From Pseudomonadota bacterium (GTDB taxonomy: Bacteria; Pseudomonadota; Gammaproteobacteria; Xanthomonadales; Ahniellaceae), in the NCBI GenBank assembly GCA_022705045.1, contig JAKJFE010000023.1, positions 1-32,601 on the forward strand: a stretch of DNA of 32,601 bases, written 5' to 3'. Under the pieces are notes generated by a model that saw nothing but the letters and a program-made list of their open reading frames with translations, ran no database searches and was not told the DNA's origin. The position numbers and the translations under genes were made by a program. Numbering within the stretch: position 1 is the first letter of the stretch; every line of letters begins with the position of its first letter. Positions 14,359-22,243 of this stretch are shown here, one piece after another.

Positions 14359-17300
14359 ATGTTCACTGAATTCCTGAAGTTCGACCTGCGCTTCCAGTGG
14401 CGCACGCCCTTGTTGTGGATCGGCATCGCCGTGTTCGCCCTGGTCGCGTTCGCGATCACGCGTTCGGACGGCGCCCAGCTCGGCGGTGCCATCGGCAACG
14501 TTCACCGCAACGCGCCCTTCGTGATCGTGCAATGGATGACGATCTTCACCGTGCTCGGCCTGTTCATCGCCGGTGCCTTCGTCGGCGGCACGCTGCTGCG
14601 CGATTTCGAGATGGGCACATCGGAGCTGTTCTTCTCCAAACCCATTGGCGCGAAGTCCTATCTGCTCGGCCGCTACACCGCCGGCGTCATCGTCTCGCTG
14701 ACGATCTATGTCGCGATCGCGCTGGCGCTGATCCTCGCCATTCTCGTGCCCGGCATCGATGCCGCCCGCCTCGGTCCGTTCTCGTTTTCGCCCTACCTCT
14801 ACGCGCTCGCGGTGTTCGTCATTCCGAACCTGATCTTCACCAGTGCGCTGATGCTGCTGTTCGCGGCGACGATGCGTTCGATGCTCGGCGTCTATCTGGC
14901 GATCATGGCTTTCCTGGTGATGTGGGCGGTGGCCGGCTCCTACACGCGCGACATCGACAACCTCTGGGTCGCCGCGCTGGTCGATCCGTTCGGTGCACGC
15001 GCGTTGAGCATCACCACGCGCTACTGGACCACCGAGGACCGCAACACGCTGTTGCCGGCGGTCAGCGGCTACATCCTCGCGAACCGCGCCTTGTGGCTGT
15101 CGATGGCAGCGGTGCTGATCGCGGCCACCCTGGCGCTGTTCAAGGCACAACGCGCCGGCACCAGCGCGCGCAAGCCCTGGTTCGCGAAGCGCGCCAAGCC
15201 CGCGCCGGCGGCGGCCGACAACACACTCGCACCGGTCACGCATCGCGCCATCGCCGCACCCGCGCCCAGCAGCTTCGGCGGTGCCGTGCGCCAGTATTTC
15301 AAGCAGACGCTCTTCGACACCCGCCACGTGCTGCTGTCGGTGCCCTTCCTGGTGATGCTGGCGTTCGGCGTGCTGAACCTGGTCGGCTCGCTGGAACAGA
15401 CCGGCATGTACGACACGCCGCTGTATCCGACCACCTCGCAGATGCTCGGCGCGATCCAGGGCTCGTACACCTGGATCCTGATGATCATCGTGATGTTCTA
15501 CGGCGGCGAACTGGTCTGGCGCGAGCGCACCGCCAAACTCGATGGCGTGATCGACGCCTTCCCGGTGCCGAACTGGGTGCCGCTGGCCGCGAAGGCCACG
15601 GCCCTGGTCGCGGTCGTCGCGGTGTTCATGACCGCGGCCGCGTTGTGGTGCATGGGCTACCAGTTGATGCAGGGCTACACGCAGCTGGAACCGCTGCTGT
15701 ACCTCAAGGGTCTGGCGCTCTCGGCCGCGCTGTATGTCCTGACCGGCTGGCTGGCGATCGTGTTCCAGGTGATCAGCAACCACAAGTTCGTGGGTTATCT
15801 CCTGACCATCGGCATCATGATGTCGTGGATCGTGCTCGGCACGCTCGACTTCGATCACAACCTGGTCGCGTTCGGCAGCGCACCGGCGACGCCGTATTCG
15901 GACATGAACGGCTACGGCCACTTCATCACCGGCTGGGCCTGGTTCACCGGCTACTGGACGCTGTTCACGCTCGCGGCCCTGCTCGTGGCCGCCGCGTTCT
16001 GGGTGCGCGGCACCCCGGAAGTGCTGCGTACGCGCGTCGCGGTGGCCAAGTCTCGTCTCGCCGGCCGTGGTGGCGTGCTGTTGGCCAGCCTCGTCGTCGC
16101 CACGCTCGCGACCGGCGCGTGGATCTTCTACAACACGACCGTGTTGAACCACTACGCCGCGTCCGACACGCAACTCGACCAGCAGGCAGAGTACGAAAAA
16201 CGCTGGCGCAAGTTCGACGACCTTCCGCAGCCGCGCATTCTCGCCACCGACAACGAGGTGCAGATCTACCCGGCCGAACGCCGCGTCGTCATCGACGGTC
16301 ACTACCGCATGAAGAACAAGACCACGCAGCCGATCATGGAGCTGCTGGTTTATCTCGATCCGGACTTCGCGACGGTGCGTTTCGACATTCCGGGCGCCAC
16401 GCTAAAAGAACATGATGAGGTCAGCGGCATGCGCGTCTATGCGCTGGCCGCGCCGCTCGCACCCGCGGCCGAGTTCGACTTCGGTTACCACATCGATGTG
16501 CAGAATCACGGCTTCACCAACAGCGGTGCGCCAGGCAAGGTGTATTACAACGGCACCTTCTTCAACAACATCGACTACTTCCCGCAGTTCGGCTATCAGC
16601 CCGGCGGCGAGATCAAGGACCGCAACGAACGCCGCGACCGCGGCCTTGGCGAACCGCGACGCATGCCCAAGCTCGAGACCGCGCCACGTACCGAAACCTA
16701 TCTGAGCGACGACTCCGACTGGATCGACTTCAAGAGCACCGTCTGCACCTCGCCCGACCAGATCGCGATGGCACCGGGCTATCTGCAGCGCGAATGGGAA
16801 GAGAACGGTCGCCGCTGCTTCCGTTACGAAATGGACTCGCCCATCCTCGGTTTCTGGGCCTACCTCAGCGCCGATTGGGAAGTGAAGCGCGACCGCTGGA
16901 ACGATGTCGCGATCGAGGTCTATTACGACAAGAAACATCCGTACAACGTCGACCGCATGATCGCGGCCACGAAGAAGTCGCTCGACTACTTCACCGCGAA
17001 CTTCGGTCCCTACCAGCATCGCCAGTTCCGCATCCTGGAATTCCCGGGCTACGCGCAGTTCGCCCAGGCCTTCCCGAACACGATTCCGTATTCCGAGGCG
17101 ATCGGCTTCATCACCAACCTCGAGGGCGAGGACGCGGTGGACTACGTGTTCTACGTCACCGCGCACGAACTCGCGCACCAGTGGTGGGCGCACCAGGTCA
17201 TGGGTGCGGACGCACAGGGCTCGACGCTGATGAGCGAGACCATGGCGCAGTATTCGGCGCTGATGGTGATGGAGCAGGAATACGGCCCCGAGAAGATGCG

Positions 17301-17958
17301 CAAGTTCCTCAAGCACGAACTCGATGCCTACCTGCGCGGTCGCGGCGGCGAAATCATCGAGGAACTGCCGCTCGACCACGTCGAGGACAGCCAGGGTTAC
17401 GTGCATTACCGCAAAGGTTCGCTGGTGATGTACCGCCTGAAGGAAGCACTCGGCGCCGACGCCATCAATCTCGCGCTGCGCAACTACATCGCCAAGGTGA
17501 AGTACCAGGAACCGCCGTACACGGTCTCGACGGAACTGGTCGCGGAATTCCGCGCGGTCGCGCCGCCCGAGCAGCAACAGCTGATCACCGATCTGTTCGA
17601 ACGCATCACCTTCTACGACAACCGCGCCGACGAGATCAGCGCGAAGAAGCGTGCTGACGGCAAGTACGACGTCACGATTGCGTGGAAGGCTGCGAAGAAG
17701 CTGTCGGACGGCATCGGCAAGGAGAGCGAGCTCGCACTCGGCGACGACATCGACATCGGCGTGTTCGCGCGCGCGAAAGGCGGCGACGAGAACGACGAGA
17801 AGGTGCTGTACCTGAAGAAGCACCGGATCGATCAGCCGGAAGGCAAGATCACGGTCGTCGTCGACGAACTGCCCTACGACGCCGGCATCGACCCGCTCAA
17901 CAAGCTGATCGACCGGGTCTCCAGCGACAACCGCAAGCGCGTCTCGCTGGAAGACTGA
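14359..17958 (+). CDS. ABC-2 permease fused to an M1-family metallopeptidase
   Basis: This large protein of 1199 residues starts at ATG 14359. Residues 1 to about 260 form one ABC-2 type membrane module with six hydrophobic segments (starting TPLLWIGIAVFALVAFAI). A basic Pro/Ala linker follows (about 260-310). A second six-segment module runs from about 320 to 560 (VPFLVMLAFGVLNLVG onwards), then a last membrane segment near 575-600 (VLLASLVVATLATGAWIF). The remaining 600 residues are an M1 aminopeptidase-like domain, predicted to be periplasmic, with the zinc site HELAH (936-940), Glu-960 in LMSETMAQYS, and a probable catalytic Tyr-1017 in YVHYRKGS. The Glu is one residue farther than in the classic HEXXH-x18-E. 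Similar ABC-2/M1 fusions occur in other Gram-negative bacteria, but their substrate is, to my knowledge, not known. Its ATPase is encoded directly upstream. Confidence 0.92.
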   Translation: MFTEFLKFDLRFQWRTPLLWIGIAVFALVAFAITRSDGAQLGGAIGNVHRNAPFVIVQWMTIFTVLGLFIAGAFVGGTLLRDFEMGTSELFFSKPIGAKSYLLGRYTAGVIVSLTIYVAIALALILAILVPGIDAARLGPFSFSPYLYALAVFVIPNLIFTSALMLLFAATMRSMLGVYLAIMAFLVMWAVAGSYTRDIDNLWVAALVDPFGARALSITTRYWTTEDRNTLLPAVSGYILANRALWLSMAAVLIAATLALFKAQRAGTSARKPWFAKRAKPAPAAADNTLAPVTHRAIAAPAPSSFGGAVRQYFKQTLFDTRHVLLSVPFLVMLAFGVLNLVGSLEQTGMYDTPLYPTTSQMLGAIQGSYTWILMIIVMFYGGELVWRERTAKLDGVIDAFPVPNWVPLAAKATALVAVVAVFMTAAALWCMGYQLMQGYTQLEPLLYLKGLALSAALYVLTGWLAIVFQVISNHKFVGYLLTIGIMMSWIVLGTLDFDHNLVAFGSAPATPYSDMNGYGHFITGWAWFTGYWTLFTLAALLVAAAFWVRGTPEVLRTRVAVAKSRLAGRGGVLLASLVVATLATGAWIFYNTTVLNHYAASDTQLDQQAEYEKRWRKFDDLPQPRILATDNEVQIYPAERRVVIDGHYRMKNKTTQPIMELLVYLDPDFATVRFDIPGATLKEHDEVSGMRVYALAAPLAPAAEFDFGYHIDVQNHGFTNSGAPGKVYYNGTFFNNIDYFPQFGYQPGGEIKDRNERRDRGLGEPRRMPKLETAPRTETYLSDDSDWIDFKSTVCTSPDQIAMAPGYLQREWEENGRRCFRYEMDSPILGFWAYLSADWEVKRDRWNDVAIEVYYDKKHPYNVDRMIAATKKSLDYFTANFGPYQHRQFRILEFPGYAQFAQAFPNTIPYSEAIGFITNLEGEDAVDYVFYVTAHELAHQWWAHQVMGADAQGSTLMSETMAQYSALMVMEQEYGPEKMRKFLKHELDAYLRGRGGEIIEELPLDHVEDSQGYVHYRKGSLVMYRLKEALGADAINLALRNYIAKVKYQEPPYTVSTELVAEFRAVAPPEQQQLITDLFERITFYDNRADEISAKKRADGKYDVTIAWKAAKKLSDGIGKESELALGDDIDIGVFARAKGGDENDEKVLYLKKHRIDQPEGKITVVVDELPYDAGIDPLNKLIDRVSSDNRKRVSLED

Positions 17959-17970
17959 GGTCGGCAGGAA

Positions 17971-18738
17971 TCAGGCGCCCGACGCGAACAGGCGTCGCGC
18001 GCCACGCACCAGCGCCACGCCGATGGCGCAGCCGACGAACACCGACAGCCACAGCGGCAGGACGTGCGCGAATGCCCACGTCCAGCCTTTGCCGACCACG
18101 GCAATCGCACCGAGCAGCAGGATCAGTGCGACCGACAATCCATACGCACGACCGATGACACTCGCCAGCGCGATCGACCAGGGTGCGTCGCGACCGTAGA
18201 CGGCATCGACAAAGGCCTCAGCCTCCCGGCTGACCACCAGCGCGCTGTCCGCACCGAAACCGGCCCGCACCACCGCGATGCTCTGACGCAGGTCGCGCAA
18301 CAGCAGTGACGCGATGCGTAGCGCCCGCCAGAAGCCGAACGGCGGCTTCAGATGCCTGGCCAGATCGTCGTAGTGCATCTGCAGATCGCGCGGCAGCGCG
18401 TGGTGGGCGATCAGCTCGCGCAGGTGGCGGCGCCGGATGAAGGCCTGCAGCGTGGAAACTTCCTCGCGCGTCATGCCGGGCGTCGCCGAAACCGCCGCCC
18501 AATCGAATCGCTCGACCAGGGCCGCCAGCATCGGCCAGCGCATGTCCTCGTGGTCCTGCACAGACTTCGCCAGCACCCGCCCGACCCGATCGACATCTTC
18601 CAGTCTCTGCAAGGCCGGCAACGCGTCGAGGAAGGCCATCAACGCATCCGAATGCTCGAGCCGTGCGCAGGCATCGAGGATTTCGTCGACCGTCTGGACG
18701 ATGTCGGCTTCTTCGGACGTGGTCACGGCGAACGTCAC
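17971..18738 (-). CDS. Uncharacterised membrane protein behind an Hsp70 relic
   Basis: This 255-residue protein starts with GTG at 18738. The first 160 residues look helical and soluble, rich in Leu, Asp and Arg (ILDACARLEHSDALMAFLD; TPGMTREEVSTLQAFIRRRH). Two membrane helices lie near the C-terminus (GLSVALILLLGAIAVV; LPLWLSVFVGCAIGVALV). No J-domain HPD motif or other known signature was seen. The start codon overlaps the stop of a 23-codon ORF with an Hsp70 N-terminus in a GTGA arrangement. In organisms with an intact HscC-type Hsp70 a neighbour of this kind could be its membrane partner, but that is inference. It ends convergently with the ABC-2/M1 gene, 12 bases apart. Confidence 0.7.
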   Translation of the reverse strand: MTFAVTTSEEADIVQTVDEILDACARLEHSDALMAFLDALPALQRLEDVDRVGRVLAKSVQDHEDMRWPMLAALVERFDWAAVSATPGMTREEVSTLQAFIRRRHLRELIAHHALPRDLQMHYDDLARHLKPPFGFWRALRIASLLLRDLRQSIAVVRAGFGADSALVVSREAEAFVDAVYGRDAPWSIALASVIGRAYGLSVALILLLGAIAVVGKGWTWAFAHVLPLWLSVFVGCAIGVALVRGARRLFASGA

Positions 18739-18806
18739 CCGTCGTGGAGCGCACTGGCGTCGTCGATCAGCGAGTTCGTGGTGCCGAGGTCGATGCCGAC
18801 AATCAT
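18735..18806 (-). pseudogene. Relic of an Hsp70 (HscC/DnaK-like) gene
   Basis: From ATG 18806, with a GGAG ribosome-binding site, the frame encodes 23 residues: MIVGIDLGTTNSLI then DDASALHDG and a TGA. The first fourteen are the ATP phosphate-binding start of Hsp70 proteins, closest in memory to the HscC type. The last nine do not match that part of Hsp70 and could be the original C-terminus after an in-frame internal deletion. The stop overlaps the GTG of the next gene, as would be expected if an intact operon once existed. Confidence 0.6.
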
Positions 18807-18913
18807 GCCGACGCTCCGTGTCGTTTCGCGGGCGGGCAGACTAACAGCGCTTCCGGGCGTTTTCAGCGCGGCGCGCTTCTGCTTCGATGGCGACCCGCCC
18901 ACCGGAGTCGCCC

Positions 18914-19546
18914 ATGCTCACCCTCTATTACGCCCCTGGCACCGCCAGCCTCTGCGTGCACCAGTTCCTGATCGAACTCGGAATCGAACATCGCCTGGAG
19001 AAAGTCGACACCGATGCGAAGCAGCAGAAGTCGCCGGAGTACCTGAAGCTCAATCCCGCCGGCGTGGTGCCGACCCTGATCGTCGACGGCGCACCGATGG
19101 TCGAATCGAGCGCGATGCTGATGTGGCTGGCCGAACAGGATCCGCAGGCGCGCTTCGTGCCGGGTGAAGGCAGCCGCGGACGTCGCGACTACCTGCAATG
19201 GTTCCTCCTTCTCGCCAATGGCCTGCAGCCGCCATTCCGCGCCTGGTTCTATCCCGCCGAACCGGCGGGCGAAGCGGCCATCGATGCCGTGAAGGCGAAC
19301 GCACGCGTGCGCATCGAAGCGATGTGGGACCGCATCAACGCGCATCTCGAACAGAACGGACCCTATGTCTGCGGCGCACAGCTGACCGCGGTCGACTTCT
19401 TCCTGTTCATGCTCTGCCGCTGGTCGCGCAACATGCCGAAGCCGGCGACCGAATGGCCGTATCTGGCGATGTTCATCGCGTCGATGAAGGCGCGGCCGTC
19501 GTTCAAGACGCTGTATGCGCGGGAAGGTCTGACGGAGTGGGCTTGA
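18914..19546 (+). CDS. Glutathione S-transferase
   Basis: This 210-residue protein starts at ATG 18914 (GGAG 6 bases upstream); a longer frame begins at 18887 but adds nine residues that fit no GST. The N-terminal thioredoxin-like domain has YAPGTASLCVHQFL (glutathione-binding/catalytic region), NPAGVVPTLIVDG with the cis-proline, and VESSAMLMWLAEQ with the ESxAI-type gamma-glutamyl site. The C-terminal domain is all helical (TAVDFFLFMLCRWS). The class is beta-like or the bacterial GSTs related to GstA; the substrate is unknown. It overlaps the convergent CPBP protease gene by 44 bases at its 3' end. Confidence 0.9.
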   Translation: MLTLYYAPGTASLCVHQFLIELGIEHRLEKVDTDAKQQKSPEYLKLNPAGVVPTLIVDGAPMVESSAMLMWLAEQDPQARFVPGEGSRGRRDYLQWFLLLANGLQPPFRAWFYPAEPAGEAAIDAVKANARVRIEAMWDRINAHLEQNGPYVCGAQLTAVDFFLFMLCRWSRNMPKPATEWPYLAMFIASMKARPSFKTLYAREGLTEWA

Positions 19547-20510
19547 GCCTCGACCAGAACGGTTTGCGGATGCGCCCGGCGAGCAGCGCGCGCCGGGTCG
19601 CATAGATCGACAGCGCAAGGCAGAGCAACACGGTCAGCACCGAGGCCTCGGCACCGAACTCGCCGCCCGACAACCATTCCGGACCATGCGTTGTCGCCTT
19701 GAACAGGCTGGGCAGTTCGAAGCCGGAGACGGCGATGTCGAGCACACCGCCCTGTGTGAAGTTCCAGGCGGCGTGCAGGCCCATCACGAAGTACAGCGAG
19801 CGCGTCCACGCGTAGAGCATGCCGAGCAGGATGCCGGCCTCGAGCGCGATCGCGGCGCTGCTCCACCAGGTCGCATTCGGGTTGCCGAGATGGACCAGCC
19901 CGAAGAACGCACCGGAAATCGCGATGGCGATCCAGGTGCCGAGCGAGTCCTCGACGACACGGAACAACACGCCGCGGAAGATCAGTTCTTCGGTGATGCC
20001 GGGCACGATGCCGACCATCAGCAGCGGAAACCACAGATTCGCCGAAGCGTCGACGCCCTCGATGCGATAACTGCCGGTCGCGGCCATCAGGGCAGCGGCC
20101 AATCCCATCAGGCCGGCGCCGGCCAGCAGACCGAACGCCGAATGCGGCAACAGCTTGGGCCACGCCAGTTCGTCGATGCGTCGCCCCTCGATGACACGCA
20201 CCAGCAGCACATAGGCGAGCACGATCGGCACGCAGGCCCGCAGGGTCTGTCCGAGCATGGCCAGCGGCGATGCGGTCGCCATCTCGCGCAGACCCACGCG
20301 CTGCCCGCCCGTGATCCAGCGCGCCAGCAGACTGAATACGGCCGCCAATGCAACGAAGATCAGGATGCGCAGGATCGGGTTACAGGCGATACGTCGCCAG
20401 CGCGGCACTACCGGCGGCACTGCGACCTCATCCTGCGGCAGCGGCGCCGCTGCGACTTCTGCTTCCGCCGGTACTTGCGTCGTGTGTTCCGTCGTGTCTT
20501 CCGTCGTCAT
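19503..20510 (-). CDS. CPBP family intramembrane metalloprotease
   Basis: This 335-residue polytopic protein of the CAAX-protease and bacteriocin-processing (CPBP/Abi) family has the three conserved motifs: EELIFRGVLF (Glu-174, Glu-175, Arg-179), FFGLVHLGN (His-207), and HAAWNFT (His-246, Asn-250). Eight or so hydrophobic segments follow a 40-residue acidic cytoplasmic N-terminus. Family members cleave or process membrane substrates; some provide bacteriocin immunity. I chose ATG 20510; the frame continues upstream only by reading through a REP and part of the RAYT gene. The 3' end overlaps the GST gene. Cellular role unknown. Confidence 0.88.
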   Translation of the reverse strand: MTTEDTTEHTTQVPAEAEVAAAPLPQDEVAVPPVVPRWRRIACNPILRILIFVALAAVFSLLARWITGGQRVGLREMATASPLAMLGQTLRACVPIVLAYVLLVRVIEGRRIDELAWPKLLPHSAFGLLAGAGLMGLAAALMAATGSYRIEGVDASANLWFPLLMVGIVPGITEELIFRGVLFRVVEDSLGTWIAIAISGAFFGLVHLGNPNATWWSSAAIALEAGILLGMLYAWTRSLYFVMGLHAAWNFTQGGVLDIAVSGFELPSLFKATTHGPEWLSGGEFGAEASVLTVLLCLALSIYATRRALLAGRIRKPFWSRLKPTPSDLPAHTAS

Positions 20511-20569
20511 GGGTGTATTCCGCAAAGAGTCCGGACCATGCCATGCACTCACGTCACCGGCAATGTGTC

Positions 20570-20596
20570 TGTAGGAGCGCGGTTTATCGCACGACC
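20570..20596 (+). repeat. Single REP at the 3' end of the RAYT gene
   Basis: The 27-base copy begins TGTAGGAGCGCGGTTTATCG. Read on the minus strand it provides the RAYT stop codon (GTC GTG CGA TAA). It is the left flank of a REPtron. Confidence 0.88.
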
Positions 20597-21066
20597 CGAA
20601 ACAGTCCATCTCCCGTAAACGCATAGTCCTCGCAACGCGCACACAAACCTGCACGAACCGGATTTTCAGCGATGTAACGACGCGCCTTGTCGATGTCGCC
20701 AACGCTCCGAATCGCACGATCGTGAAATGCTCGCGCCCAAATTGGCCCCGTTCTTCCGAGACAGCGATTCACGGTGTAGGCGCTGATGTTCTTGAAACGA
20801 TTCATGGCCAGGGACAGTGATACGGGCACATCCAACTCGATCAGGCCATGCCAGTGGTCGGGCATCAGCACCCAAGACAGAATTCGTGCGCCTGCGAACG
20901 TCGCTGGCTCGGCGTGGCGCATCGCCAAGGCCTTGGCGACAACCGGGTCCGAAAACCATGGCGTTCGCCCGAGCGTGACGGTGGTGACGAGGTAGGTGCG
21001 ATCAGGCTCGCTGACGCGACCGATGCGTAGTGCCCGATGACCGGATGGAAGATCGCGAGAGGACAT
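20584..21066 (-). CDS. REP-associated tyrosine transposase (RAYT)
   Basis: This 160-residue protein is a Y1 single-strand transposase of the IS200/IS605-related RAYT group. It has the HUH metal-binding motif LMPDHWHGLIEL (His-71, His-73) and the catalytic tyrosine in KARRYIAENPVRAGLC (Tyr-131), a segment characteristic of RAYTs. RAYTs bind and nick GTAG-headed REP hairpins. The gene is flanked by REP copies on both sides (20570-20596; 21166-21233), giving a typical REPtron. Its C-terminus VVR and stop are encoded by the left REP itself. Likely domesticated and single-copy rather than a classic insertion sequence; no terminal inverted repeats or target duplications were seen. Confidence 0.93.
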   Translation of the reverse strand: MSSRDLPSGHRALRIGRVSEPDRTYLVTTVTLGRTPWFSDPVVAKALAMRHAEPATFAGARILSWVLMPDHWHGLIELDVPVSLSLAMNRFKNISAYTVNRCLGRTGPIWARAFHDRAIRSVGDIDKARRYIAENPVRAGLCARCEDYAFTGDGLFRVVR

Positions 21067-21165
21067 GCGACCAGCGTGACGTCACAGCACATTGGGAGCG
21101 ATGGGCACGGTCTGAACGGGGCGTGGGAGATGTCGCAACTTGGGGCGTGCGGTGGGTCGAGCGTT

Positions 21166-21233
21166 GGTCGCGCGATAAACCGCGCTCCTACAGGACAGGG
21201 GCACCTTGTAGGAGCGCGGTTTATCGCGCGACC
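21166..21233. repeat. REP doublet (BIME) upstream of the RAYT gene
   Basis: Two 27-base arms (21166-21192 and 21207-21233) are perfect reverse complements, GGTCGCGCGATAAACCGCGC... with the GTAGGAG head facing inward, separated by 14 bases. This is the cleanest copy in the window. Confidence 0.92.
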
Positions 21234-21238
21234 GGATC

Positions 21239-21263
21239 CGCCGGCCGGTTTCGCCGGCCGGCG
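21239..21263 (-). terminator. Hairpin after the DUF2884 gene
   Basis: A perfect 10-bp stem (CGCCGGCCGG / CCGGCCGGCG) with loop TTTCG begins 9 bases after the stop of the minus-strand gene that ends at 21273. No T-run follows, so its function as a terminator is uncertain. Confidence 0.45.
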
Positions 21264-21272
21264 TGATCAGGA

Positions 21273-22043
21273 TTACATCAGGTCGAGCTTGCTGCCGTTC
21301 GCGACTTCGACTTCGAAACCGGCGTTCAGCTCCGCGAGCGCTTGCACGCGCGGGCAGAGGTCCTGGGCGCGGGCTTCGAGTTTCTTCGCGGCGCCTTCGA
21401 CCTTGTCTTCGATGGTGCGTTCGAGGCGCTTGGCCTTGGCTTCGATCTCCTTGGCGCGCGATTCGTCGCCCGAGAGCGCCATCGCGATGGCGTCGCCGGC
21501 CACGTTCGCAGCAATCGAGGACACCAGTTCCTTCACCAGCGGCTCGACCACTCGGTCGACGACGCGATCGATCTCTTCGTCGGTCGGGCGACCGTGCGAC
21601 AGATCGGTGCGCACGGCTTTGACCATGTCGACGCGCAGCTTGTCGAGGCGCTGGTTGAATTCGGCGACGCGGTCGGCGTCTTCCTCGAACGCGGCATTCA
21701 CTTCGCGCACCGCCATCAGGCCGAGTTCGATGCCTTCGAGCGCGATGCCGATGGCTTCCTCGCGGATGCCGAGCACTTCGTCTTCAAAGCGCATCAGGCG
21801 GGTGCGGTCGGCGGCATTGACCGGCACTTCGCGACCGTCGACATACAGGTGACCGGCGTCGACGCGGATCTTGGCGCCGCTGCCAGATTCCGGTGCGAAG
21901 CTGAGGCCGTCGCCATCGATGCGCAGGTCGTAGGCGCTGTTCACGCGCACATCGCAGTCGTGATGGAAATTGCCGGCGTGGGCTGCGCCGAAGGGCAGCA
22001 GGCTGGCGGCGGCGAGAGCGAGGGCAGTCAGGCGGTGCTTCAC
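21273..22043 (-). CDS. DUF2884 (YggN-like) periplasmic protein
   Basis: This 256-residue protein starts at GTG 22043 (CGGAGAA upstream) with a clear signal peptide (LTALALAAASLLPFGAAHA). The mature part has the DUF2884 layout: a Cys-containing start (HHDCDVRVNSAYDLRIDG), a strand with VDAGHLYVDGREV, a long charged helical region that may be coiled coil (GDESRAKEIEAKAKRLERTI), and a late Cys (QDLCPRVQAL). E. coli YggN is the reference for this family; its function is not established. The gene is single, with a REP doublet and a palindromic operator-like sequence upstream. Confidence 0.8.
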   Translation of the reverse strand: MKHRLTALALAAASLLPFGAAHAGNFHHDCDVRVNSAYDLRIDGDGLSFAPESGSGAKIRVDAGHLYVDGREVPVNAADRTRLMRFEDEVLGIREEAIGIALEGIELGLMAVREVNAAFEEDADRVAEFNQRLDKLRVDMVKAVRTDLSHGRPTDEEIDRVVDRVVEPLVKELVSSIAANVAGDAIAMALSGDESRAKEIEAKAKRLERTIEDKVEGAAKKLEARAQDLCPRVQALAELNAGFEVEVANGSKLDLM

Positions 22044-22108
22044 GTCAGTTCTCCGTTGATCGCGCCCGGGATGGGCCGCGTTTGAGATGCGGGAGGAACT
22101 GTAATGGT

Positions 22109-22130
22109 TTAATAGGTGTATTGGAACACC
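22109..22130 (-). promoter_or_regulatory. Palindromic operator-like site upstream of the DUF2884 gene
   Basis: GGTGT-ATTGGA-ACACC (22115-22130) is a perfect 5-6-5 inverted repeat in the only AT-rich stretch of this gap, next to a -10-like TATTAA on the minus strand (22109-22114). It could be a repressor site; no regulator gene is adjacent. Confidence 0.35.
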
Positions 22131-22175
22131 ATAACACTATGACTGACGACCTATGTGGCTGGTGGTCGATCGGTC

Positions 22176-22242
22176 GGTCGCGCCATTAACGGCGCTCCTA
22201 CAGGGCGCGGTGCATTGTAGGAGTGCCGTTAATGGCGCGACC
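22176..22242. repeat. REP doublet (BIME), GTTAAT-core variant
   Basis: Arms 22176-22202 (GGTCGCGCCATTAACGGCGC...) and 22216-22242 are reverse complements with one difference. Same head (GTAGGAG) and foot (GCGACC) as the other copies, but the hairpin core is GCGCC-GTTAAT-GGCGC. It begins right after the stop of the gene that ends at 22244. Confidence 0.9.
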
Positions 22243-22243
22243 G

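Noticed and set aside
14074-16302. 742-codon open frame on the minus strand opposite the ABC-2/M1 gene
   Set aside because: It is antisense to a well-supported gene, has the Arg/His/Gly-rich composition typical of GC-driven shadow frames, and shows no domain.
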